Below are positions 50,101 through 61,041 of a DNA stretch of 64,000 nucleotides, piece by piece. The notes beneath the pieces are model-generated. The model ran no database searches and was not told the DNA's origin. It saw only the letters and a list, made by a program, of their open reading frames with translations. The position numbers and the translations under genes are program-made. The stretch comes from Progne subis subis (Eukaryota; Chordata; Aves; Passeriformes; Hirundinidae). The stretch covers positions 2,987,036 to 3,051,035 of the forward strand of contig JAKJHU010000036.1 in assembly GCA_022316685.1 (NCBI GenBank). Direction: 5' to 3'. Each line of letters begins with the position of its first letter. Position 1 is the stretch's first letter.

Positions 50101-50520
50101 TCATGGAATCATAGAATGGCCTGGGTTAGAAGGGCCTTTAAAGATCGTTTAGTTCCAAGCCCTTGCCATGAGCAGGTGGGAACACCTTCCATTAGACCAG
50201 GTTACTCAGAGTCCCATCCAACCAGGCCTTGAACACTTACAGGGATGGGGCATCCACAACTTCTCTGGGCAGCCTGTTCCAGTGTCTCACCACCCTCATA
50301 ATAAAGAATTTCTTCTTAATAGCCAATCTAACTGTCTTTCAGTTTGAAGCCATTTCCCCTTGTCCTGTCACTACACACCCATGTAAATAGACTCTCCATC
50401 TTGCAGGCTCCTTCAAGGTACTGGAAGTCTGCAATTAGATCACCCTGAAGCCTTCTCCAGGCTGAACAGTGCCAATTCTCTCAGCCTTATGTAAAGGGTG
50501 TCATCACCCAGCCATTTGAG
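50101..50520 (-). repeat. CR1 LINE, 3' fragment, minus orientation
   Basis: 'tcatggaatcatagaatggc' (inverted tail) is followed by 'ctttaaagatcgtttagttc', 'attagaccaggttactcaga', 'ggccttgaacacttacaggg', 'atggggcatccacaacttct', 'ctgggcagcctgttccagtg', 'tctcaccaccctcataataa', 'ccccttgtcctgtcactaca' and 'gccttctccaggctgaacag'. It matches the avian CR1 subfamily with 'ccatccaacc..gccttgaacac', a different subfamily from the copy at 31292. The 5' part is missing. Confidence 0.95.
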
Positions 50521-53500
50521 ATTTAGTTGTTCTCTGACTCAATTCCACTAATTTTCTGAGATCTTGTGAGATATTTTTCTTTGGGTTTACACAGTTCCTA
50601 CACTCGACTAAAAACTATAAAACAACTTTCACTCTGGACTAGTGGAAGGGGGTCCATGCCGTGCTTTCTGCCATTGTACACTCAGTGACTGTTCTTCTGG
50701 AATCACAAGAATAACAAATGTATTTCTACAGAAAACAGGCTAATTGCCACACACCTCAATGTGTCAGTCATTAAATGCTATGAACATATACTATATAAAC
50801 AGCAAATAAGTTGAGAGAGTATGCAGCAGCTTTTTTCCTAAGTCACTTGAATTTGTGAACTGGCATATTTTAAGACAAAAACGAACAACTACTCCAACAA
50901 CCTTAGATTTTCTTCTTTTTCTATTTCTTCCTTTCATGTCTTGTCAGTATGAATAATGAAGGGTAAACACCCAGCTGGTTACACATTACATATCAGTCTG
51001 GCTTTCTCCTGGGAATGGAACATGCTCCATTCTGTGCAATATAATAGTGCAAGGTAAGGGAGAAAGAATAAGAAACACTTACATAGGGATGCCTTTCTTC
51101 CACTCACTCAGTAACATTTTTAGACTTTTTTTTCTATTATGTAATTATAAGCAACTTCAATTTTAGTTGAAAATGTATGGAACGGATTTCCTTACATTTT
51201 AAATACACACCATCCAAAGCCAAGAAAATGTAAGAAAATTACATTAACTACTAGTAAAAACTGTTCATTCAGTCAAGAACTGCTTACAATAATACAACCT
51301 CTAGCAGCCAGTATTGCAGAGCAAACAAACAATAAACTGTCATGCACAGAAATTAATGTATGAAACAGAGGTCTGCAATGCAATCCACGCAACCAGTGTA
51401 GAGTCTGCTGTAATGGTTTGTTACAGAGCTTCAGATGGATGCCAAGCAAACATTTGCTGCCCATGGTAAAGAAGGGAGAGGCATTCTCAGGCCTTTTCTG
51501 CAGGATGCACTATTTCTCCCAGTCTTTCAAAGCTCATTAGCTGTCATGGCAGAGGAAAACAGCAACTGTGACATGAGCTGCTAAAAATATCTCTTATTGG
51601 CATCTGTTCTCTGGTATTTTGTGTTCATTGGAACCTTCAGTGGGTGTGTGAAATTTTCCAGCTGCTTATAATATATAGGACTGAGCATTAAAAGACTCAG
51701 TGAGAGAGCTTGTGTTATAGAGAAGGGAAGGTCCAGAAAGGGTACAAATAAAAAGGGTATCACTACTTGCTAGTACACTCTACACTGCTTTACAGCACAC
51801 AGAGGCCTGCTTGCATATAACCATGTTTTTGCAAAATGGTGAAAGCCTATGCAAAACCTGGTTCTATTATTTCCAAATGTTTGCTAGACATATACTGTGC
51901 TTTCACCCTGTGAGTGTCTGCTTCTTTTCTTCTCAGCATATAGCAGATTGGAAATGACTTCCTGTTTTTGCTTCTAAGAAAATTTCAGAATTGCTTTTCA
52001 GAATTCCATACACAAAAGCTTCACCTACATTTTTGACTCCCAATAAAGCAAATAAAAAGTTCAGAAAAAGGAACTAGCCATTTAGGCTTACAAGTTTAGT
52101 CAATAGTCTGGAGAAATCACAACTAGCAACACAAAGAGGCAGAAGCCATCGATCAGGAGGTTGAGCCAAGACTGCATGGGAGCATGTAGCAGTGAGAAAA
52201 AAGTCTGCCCTGTGACACTGCTCAATTTTGTCACCAACTTCCTTCAGCATATTAACTGCCTCAGTAGGAGGTAACACAGACTGCAAGGCTTATTAGTGAA
52301 AAGGAGCTTATATTGCCTTCTGTAGCTAAATTTCCTACATAAAAAAATGTTTTCTGCCTTACTGCCTTCTCATGTGGTAGGTGTTTTAAATAATGACAAG
52401 TAAAAAAAAAAGAGCTGTTCAATGTTTCTTTATGATTTCTCACAGGAAAAAGATGTCCAAGTTAAAGGAACCAAGAAGTTAACATGCAATAACAGTTTAA
52501 TGAAATGCTGTGGGTCTTGTCATCTATCTGAGCTGATACTTGCCTTAGATATAGCAACTGTGGCAGGTGGTTGGCTGAAAACAATAAAAGGCATGAGGAA
52601 CACACAACTACTTACACTCAATTAAGGAAGTGTCGCATTATCTGGCATTAGATATATAAAACAAAAATAAAGTTGAAGAAGCTTAAATGATCTCAGATGG
52701 CAGAAATGGAAAGAGCTCCACCACAATCTGTTTCCAGTGAAAGAAGCCTCAGTGACTTAGGGAAAATCCACCCACATTATAACCTCTTTCCAGCTATTTA
52801 ATGCACGTTCTGAATGACTATACGAGACAGCTGAGATAAGCAGAAAGCTCTCTGCTTAAAAATTATCGCTGAAGACATTGGTTCACTGTGTCTCCACAGG
52901 GAAATTGGGTAAGACTTTACTTCCATCAGCAGTTCCAGTGAGAAGAACATTAATCAAATCACTTTATGGAATACTTCGGCATTACTTACTGATCTTATTT
53001 TTTCTAAGCTGTAAGACAGGACATCATTTCTTGTGTAATGAATAAGGAATTATCACTTAGACAATGGAAATGGGCAACCTGTGATTTTGGTCCTAGCTAG
53101 GTGGCACTAAATAGGCTTTTATGAATAATTTCCAGCTACAGCCCCCATGGAATTCCCTTATGAAATCCCCATTATCAGAGATACGTGTTGGTAAAAAAGC
53201 AACAGACACAGCCATTTATATGAGTATCAAATGTCTCTTTCAGATTGCTTGTATTGCTCATAAGGGTTTTTCTGTTTCAAGGACAAAAGAGTAAGCAAAT
53301 AAACCGTTACAAATATAACCTTCTATGCTTCCCATAAATCTATATGGAAAATTTCGGTGTGTGGCTTAGCACACTAAAATCAGTACCTCACAAGAAAATG
53401 GGTACTACAAAGTAATAGTGAATTTTTAAGCCTTTTAGAGTAACGAAGAAAAACTTATTGAAAAAGCAAAAGTTTGTACTGAATCAACAAAATCACCTGT

Positions 53501-56500
53501 TTCTGTGATGTGTAAAAGCCTATTAGTGAGTCTCAGGAACTTGGATAGTGTAAAACTTACTAAGAGTTAATAGCTCTGGCAAGTACAGGAACTTTCAATG
53601 GCAGTTACACAAAGTTCAGAACTCCACCAGCCTGACTTCACCATGCACTCTTCTACAGAGGGAGTTACACCACAGAAAACAGTATCTGGTTTTCCTCTTT
53701 TGAAATATGCAATATTAGATGGCATTGAATGAAATTTGATTCCAATAAAGTCAATCAAATGAGCAGATGCAGCAAGCAAATGGAGTAGGAGAAGAGAATC
53801 TGGCACCACAGCTTTTATCCTCAGCCCACCTCTGGCCCCAAGAGCTATGAAGAACATTGCCTGTGAACTCTGAGGAGTGCAGTGTGGCATTTGTGCCTGC
53901 TTCCCCAGGACCAACTGTCCCCTTGGCGGCAATGCTGCCAAGTTAAGAGTGTTCAGCAGGTTGCCAGTCCTGCAACCCGAACCCCTTCCCACTGCTCCTG
54001 CCAGGAGGCACTCCTGCTGCTCAGAGAGGGCTCACTGCTGCGCTGTGGGGCAGAGGCACTTCGGATATCCGCTGCTGGACAGCTGTACAACACTCGATCC
54101 TGGCAGTGCCCGCTCCTGTTGCCAGGCAGTGAGAGCTTGTGGCCTGGGTTGAAGATGCTGAGCATGCCTGGGCAGTGACCCTCACAGGAGCTTCAGACAC
54201 CAGCCCATGAAGTCATCCTCAGAGCCTGGGAACATGGATGGGAAGTAGATCTGACTGTGGAAATGGGATAAATATGATTTAAAAATACAATGGGGCTCCC
54301 AACTGGTATCAAGCATATCATTTAGAGTGAATGCTTTACATTTCTTTACTTTGTTAAACATTTAATTTAATTTTTATAAAACAAAATCCTAAAAAAATAT
54401 CTGACATGAGATTTCTAAATCAACAGGTAGAAGACAAGGAATAGACGAATTAACAGTGGAGCTGAGGCTATGTTGGGAATTTGGAAGAGGGTGTGCTGAG
54501 GAGAAGAGTTAATGAAGCACAGAGGAAGAATAGTGATAGCCAAATGGCCCAGGACAACACCAATGAAGAGATAAGGAGAAAGCTGGAGGACAACAGGTGA
54601 GAATTTAGCCATCTGTCAGACAGGTGTGGGGAAGACAACAGCCTACAGACTAGGAGAAGTGATGGTAAATTCACACTCAATGTAATGCTGCATTGACAGG
54701 GTGGGAAAATCACCTGTGTAAATACCAGCTTTTAATTCACATCCTATTCATCTTGTGGCCTTAGCACAATCCCTCATCTAACTTTCTAGTGAATTACAAG
54801 GTACAAAACTTCGGTGGCTTCAAACACCCTCCACTGTTTCCAGAGTTAAGCTGTAGCCTAATATTGGTATCACCTGAAAAAGTAATTTAGCATCTAGAAT
54901 TTGTTACAGATGTATGACACAGATTATTTCACCATTGTTCAGGAGCATACCGAGAACAAATTACCACAATATTTTACTGCAAAATAATAAAACAACCCCA
55001 ACCAAACTCAAACTTGCACCTACTTTCTCTTCCATTTAAAACAATACAAATCTCTACACTTCGATGTTGGTATATTATATGCAAGGGATGCAATAATTAT
55101 TTATTCAGTGAGGACTGTTGTGCACAAATCACTGGAAAATATTGTCTAAAGAGACTACTTAAAGGGAAATAAGATTACCCTTTGCTTATGCATCTGAACA
55201 TGAGAGACAGAACTTGTGGCTCTTTACAAATCATAGGTTTTTCCACAAATCCCATCTTTTTGCCAGTTTTGCATTTCAAGTGACATTCATGAAGGTTTTA
55301 TCTCCATGTTTGTACCACCATGTCCAGTGGTACATAATGAGGTTTTGGTCCCCACACATTACAACTGTAAATACAAAAGAGATAAAAACAAACAGACAGA
55401 ACATTTCATTCTTCCTTTTCCACTTTAAAGCACTCAGCCAGGTGAATACCAATAAAAAGGGTAGAAAAGGAGAACACATTTTGTTGTAATGCTTTTTTCT
55501 ACCCCTCAGATTCCATACCCATGGAGGACAGCTTATTTTTGATGCAGTGAGATCTTTTCGTGCAGAGTATTTCATTAATGTATTTCATTATAAAAAAAGG
55601 ATTTCACAAAACTCTAAATGAAAATAACCTGCCATTGATTTCCTATTGTGAGAGGAAATACATTTTGCTATTCAGGGCTGGGCATGTCAGAGTGTCAGGA
55701 ATATAGAGCTACTCTTCTTTTTAAAAAACCCAAGGCACTTATGAATTGCTCTTTAAGCGAGCAGAATCAGTGGGAATTTGATAGATAGTGGGATTTTGCC
55801 AGAAGAATGTTTTGCCTGTGGGCTAGAACTGCTATGGGCAGCCCAGTGTCACTTCAATGAACTCCAGCTTACCAGGGCATGTGTGAATGATTTCTTTATG
55901 CAAGGCCCTCACAGCCAACGCACTGCTGAACGAAACACTTGTTTTGAGAAATTCTAGTCTTAGTCTTCTCCTCACTCCCTCCGTCTATAAAAATAAAAAG
56001 TTAGCTTAAAAATGTACTAGAGAAATAAAACTGCATCCAAATAAAATTTCTTCACTCCCAGGCAACTGTGCTGCTATTTCTAGCTTACTGGCAGAAGATG
56101 AATTTGTGACTTAAGGGTAGAATTTTATAAGTGGCAATATAGCAAAAAAGGTACCTTTATACAGTAGGGATTTCTGTGCTCTGGAATGGGAACTTTCAGA
56201 CCTCTCTATGTTGCATATCTGAACCTCATTCATGTTTACTTCACAGTTAGGGATTATTGTATTTCTAAAATTCTGGTTTTTGGAAACTCTGCATTTTAAA
56301 ATGTGATAGCACAGACTACATACTTTTCTCAAAGAAATACCTTTGTTTTACCTGCTCTGAGTGTTGGTCTAGAATATGTGAGAGGCATGTAAAACTATAA
56401 ATTTAAATTTCTTGGTAAAGGTGAAAAAATGTTTTCATTATCAAATCTGAATTATATCAGCATGAATAGTCTCTTTTTTAGTTTCGGGTTGGGAGTTTTT

Positions 56501-59379
56501 TGTTTGTTTGTTAGTCTTGGTGGGGTTTTTTGTTGCTGCTGTTTTGTAAATTACTCTCTGTTTTTTAAATTGCTTAAACAGAGCTAATAAAGCCTAAAAA
56601 AGTGCAATAAATATGCCTACTTATGTGTGCAAATGTAATAATAAATAGTCATTAAGCACCACTTAAAAAAACACAGGAGACAGGACTTCAGTAATTTAAT
56701 GTCTCTCAAGGTGGAAAGAAGAAGCTTTTCATTTCCATGTCTAGGGCATTCAGAATAATCTTAAATCAGCTTTTAGCAAGCGAGGAGAAAGTGCTGTTGT
56801 TTATTCTGAAGTCTATTACAACACAGGGCAACAAAATCAAAGAATCATAAGATGATTATTTTTTCTTTAAACTGGATTTTTGTGAAAGTAAAGAAGGCAC
56901 TGCTGTTTCTTTAAAAACAAGACACATTTTAGCTGAATTTACATTAAAGCGTCTCACCTAATGGTGATATAATGTTCCTGCTGTTCCAAAACAGTAACAT
57001 TCAGATAATATCTAAAAATAGCAATATAAATTAAATATTTTCCACTAAATTTGTCTAAGTAGTTCCTGCTCAATTGTGTATGCACTGCAACATTAAAGCA
57101 TATTGAAAACATTTTTGTATTGCTGTTATTGATCAGCGTAGAATTGTGAATGCACTGCAGTGGCATCTGGGAACCAAATAACAGGAAAACAAAGCCATAT
57201 ATGCATGGCCAAATATCCCTTTTGGTCAAATCATGCTGAAATGTATGCAAATTCTTTATCAGTTTTGAACATGTAGGAGCTCCCAAGAAATTCATGTTTG
57301 GATCCAACAGGATAACCAACCACTGGCACAATGACTGGGGGTAGAGATGACCCGGCAGAGAATCCAGTGGGATTCTCCACATGTACACAATAAACCAGTC
57401 AGCTAATAAAATATTTCAATTAATATTTTGGGGGTTGTTTTTTATGATCTTGAGAAATGGTTTGGTAGATGAGTGATGCTGTGTCATGACACACATTCAC
57501 ATAATTCTATCTCAAGAATTACTGCTTGCTTTAGGAAAATCATGCTACAACACAACAGGGATTTTAAAACTACATCATGCTTTATATTTTTCTAAAGTCA
57601 CTATGCCACAATATAATCAATTTAGTAACCGAGTACTGTCATTTCTGTTAGTCTTCAGATCGTATTTCATGGAAAATATTACACTGCTTCCATTAGAGCA
57701 GCTGAACTGAAGATAATTAATACTGATTACAACCCACTGAAGGAAAATATGTCAATTCAATAAATAAATTCCTGTGGAAATTTAGTTAAAATAATATATT
57801 TCTATTTTCTTGAGATAATGATTTGCTTAGATTTATTAACATAAAGAAGGTACTAAAATCTACTAATTATTTGCTTTCTTTAGTGGCTTTTGCTTATATT
57901 AGTTGTTTTCTTTCCCAATAAAACTCCTATATAATTTAATAATAAAAGCATTGATTTTTTTATTATAATCTAGATTAATTTTGTACCACTTAATTGTCCT
58001 GACATTACAACAGGTTTTCTTTTTTAAGTAGTTTCAAAGGAAAATAAGAATCCAAAAGAGGCAAAAAACTGGAAACAAGCCAGCTAACTTAGCATAAAAG
58101 TTGACTCAAGGGAAATCTCCACAATCTCCAGACAACTAAATTACAATTAATTTCTTATTATGATGAAAGGGCTAAGAGTCTTGTCTTACAACCATGAAAA
58201 AAACCCACAAGAAAACCAGAGAAAATATAGGAAACAGTATCTGCAGTCCTCCTGCCTTTAGCGTTTTGATTGCACCAAATACGCACATCCTGAGCAGAAA
58301 GCTTTGGTAAGACACAGAAGACTGCAGAACTTCTGGAAGAGAACAGGTGGGACTGGGAATCTAGTATGATGCTGTGACAAGTTCAGAAGCACAACTTCTC
58401 AAATATAAACAATGGGGATAATGTCCCAGACTTTCTGGGGCTGCTGTGGGGGATAATGCTCAGGGAACACTTAAAAAATGCTGTACAAGCGTTGCTTATT
58501 AACAGACAGGGAGAATCCTGTGGAAGATTGAAAGGCTGAGAGTTACACCCTCAGGGCTGCCTATAGATTCAATAAAAATATTGGTTTATATTTGGCAAGA
58601 GCTATCTAGAATAAAAATTATCACACTGTAAGGTGTATCTCCCCAGAAGTGCTGGGATTAGGGAACAGTGTACCTGGGGGGGGCAGTATTTGAATACATG
58701 TGCAAACTCTCACAGTGATCATAACTAGGGACTCAAGAGATGCTGCTTTTTTCAAAAAACAGAACGTGCTTCAACCCCTTTGGAACTGAAAAGAATCTAT
58801 ATGAGTCAAGAGCTGAAGTTTCCCGGAATACTGTAGGACATATTTCTGTAGGATGAGGGCATTCTGGGTCTGCTACATACAGAAAGCACACGTTCAAGAC
58901 ACAATTCAACTCTGTTCGCCCAGCATCTTGGTGTGAAACCACAGCCACTGAAGTCACCTCAAACTCCGTAACTCAGTATATGAAGTTGCTGTGCTGTGTT
59001 AAGGGGAATTAATCAGCTTCTTGAGCAGGTTTGGCAGCTTATGCAGATATCTACACAGTAACAAGCCATACAATTCTTTATTTACTGAACCGGTGTCATT
59101 TCTGTAGCCACTGACTCACTGATTAAATTTATAGCTAAAGCATAATTCTTTAAAAAAATGCTGACATACAATTCAAATGGAAGTGTCAAAAGAGCAAAGA
59201 TAGCTGTATTTGTGATGACCAGATTTACAGTAATTTTAGAAACATAGTTGCTCATAATAAATTTAAAATGCTGGCGAAAATTGATAAAAGACTCCCTAAA
59301 ATTACAAAGAACCTTTGTTAGCATAATGTTGTTAGCATAATTCCTCAAACTATTAATATGTATGAACTTCAATTCTACT

Positions 59380-59413
59380 CAAGTATATGAAATTTTCAAG
59401 TATATGAAAATTT
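59380..59413. repeat. 17-bp tandem duplication
   Basis: 'caagtatatgaaatttt' (59380-59396) is followed directly by 'caagtatatgaaaattt' (59397-59413), then 'caagg'. It is a slippage-type duplication. A related local event is the repeated 'gttagcataat' at about 59317-59341. Confidence 0.9.
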
Positions 59414-59505
59414 CAAGGACTCAAATCACCTTGAATAAAAACACAAATTAAAAATTAAAAGTCTAATCCAAGGACACACAATAATAAAAGCAACAAAACA
59501 CTCAA

Positions 59506-59526
59506 CTTTTTTTTTTTTTTAAAAAA
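59506..59526. repeat. T-run followed by A-run
   Basis: About fourteen T then six A. The small self-complementary simple sequence has no attached element. Confidence 0.85.
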
Positions 59527-60764
59527 GAAATCTTATTTTAAAAATAGTGTCACTATTCTGCTCTTGTAAATGCTTTTCAGTGTATGCAGTTTAATTTACT
59601 TTTGATTAGATATGCATTGTATGAGTCAGTGCAGATCTTAAAAAATCTATTATAAAATACTGCAGTCAGGAGAACAAATAGTTAATACAAAGCAGTTGAC
59701 TCCTTCTGCTGATTGAGTTTGATTGCTGCAGATGGTAACCACACATGCACAAGAAGAAAATAAAACCCCACAAGAGAACTCAGGGCTCTGGACATCAAGG
59801 TATTGGCATAGAGATACTGGTGATGTTTTTCCCTCAACAAATTTCCAAAAAGGGAAAAACAAAGATAAATCCATAATGATGACATTTCTTGTTTTCTTTC
59901 TACATGTTTCAAGAAACTTTGCTTTAGTTTTCCTTGCTTGCTGGGCTGCAGCAGAGAGACTTGCATAAGCAGAAAGTGATTTTAGACAGAAAACAAGTGT
60001 AACTCTACTTGCTTTCTCTTTTATCAAGGATCCTCAACACATTTACAATGCTCTTCCCTGTTAAAAGAGTAAATTGTATTGTTGGAAACGTCTAGGTGTC
60101 AGTGAAAAACAGGCAAGGGCTGGCCACAAAGGTCCCTTCCAGCAATAGGCAGTGCCTGGGTTTCCCAGGGATCACCCTAACCACTGGGAGGGACTCAGAC
60201 ACGCCTAAAGACCAGCTTGGGCAGCCAGGACCAACTCCGTCACTTTACACTGCCAGCTCCTGCAACTAAGAGTTTGGATTCAGAGGGGTTATTAGTCTCC
60301 ATGTTAGATGCTTTTATCTGAACATTCTTTCTCCCCAACAAACATACACTACCAGAACAGCCTGCTATCTTTCTCCTCCACTTTTCTTTCTGTGCTTTCT
60401 AAAAAATGATATAATTAAGTTATATTCAGTCACAAAATGAAAAGTGTGTGTGTTTATTTGCATGCCGCTCTTGAAATAGGGGTAAGTGAATGCAGATGAT
60501 AAAAATAACTTGCACCTGATCACATCAGCAATAACATACAATTGAGGCCCAGGAGACTGGCAGCAAATCTTTGTGGTCATCATGCTGGCCAAACACAGTA
60601 GGGACAAACAACAATATGACTCTGCTCATCCAATTTCAGTTTCACAAGATGACATGTGACCTAGAGCTACCGACAGGTTTGAAGCGCTCTAAACCCGTGT
60701 GTACATTATTTTCCTATCAGATGTCACATTAACTTAATTACTGGAGCGTATTTATTGCTGGGGA

Positions 60765-60772
60765 TATAAAAA
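60765..60772 (+). promoter_or_regulatory. candidate core promoter: TATA box (tataaaaa)
   Basis: 'ggatataaaaagc' is a near-consensus TATA box with G/C-flanked edges. A transcription start would be expected near 60795. The first ATG (60810) opens a 109-codon frame to 61139, MHGNSAHLPKHRHPLPP..., with no signal peptide or known domain. A second ATG lies in frame +1 at 60814. AT-rich DNA makes chance TATA boxes frequent, so this is a lead, not a gene call. Confidence 0.2.
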
Positions 60773-61005
60773 GCACAGAAAACACGAACAGTAGCGAAAA
60801 TCGGGCCAAATGCATGGGAACTCAGCTCACTTGCCTAAACACAGACACCCATTGCCACCAGAGATGTACCAAGACATCTGCACAGGGCTGGCAGAGGAAG
60901 GACAACCAGTAGGCGACCTGCATTCTCCAGAGGCCACAGCTGTTAGTCTGGAGAAGACCTGGACAATCTCAAACAGCCCTAGATGCCTGTGGCTAGGCAT
61001 TAAAA

Positions 61006-61041
61006 ATAGAAAATACCATAGAAAATACCATAGAAAATTTT
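61006..61041. repeat. 12-bp tandem repeat, three units
   Basis: 'atagaaaatacc' (61006-61017) and its exact copy (61018-61029) are followed by a variant 'atagaaaatttt' (61030-61041). It is a minisatellite-like slippage product and falls inside the 60810 open frame, where it encodes a repeated KYHR. Confidence 0.93.

Larger units (their letters stand above)
50521..60700. other. unique DNA, no gene; GC-rich patch at about 53.88-54.18 kb
   Basis: Mostly AT-rich. The 53877-54180 patch is GC-rich with CpGs; several frames are open here on both strands (91-141 codons) and none is recognisable. The 144-codon minus-strand frame at 56954-57388 has no known domain. Small duplications at 59314-59342 and 59380-59413 and a T/A run are listed separately. 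A weak hint of an ancient repeat is seen at about 55838-55890. Confidence 0.5.

Noticed and set aside
53567..53992. 141-codon minus-strand frame as a gene
   Set aside because: It overlaps other open frames on the opposite strand in a GC-rich patch, and the translation has no recognisable domain. Composition explains it better.
56838..56866. 'aatcaaagaatcataagatg' as an inverted CR1 tail
   Set aside because: Only the tail-like motif is present. The following sequence does not continue into CR1, so chance similarity is likely.
56954..57388. 144-codon open frame on the minus strand
   Set aside because: No recognisable domain, no promoter or splice context, and a frame of this length is about what chance yields in 64 kb of AT-rich DNA.
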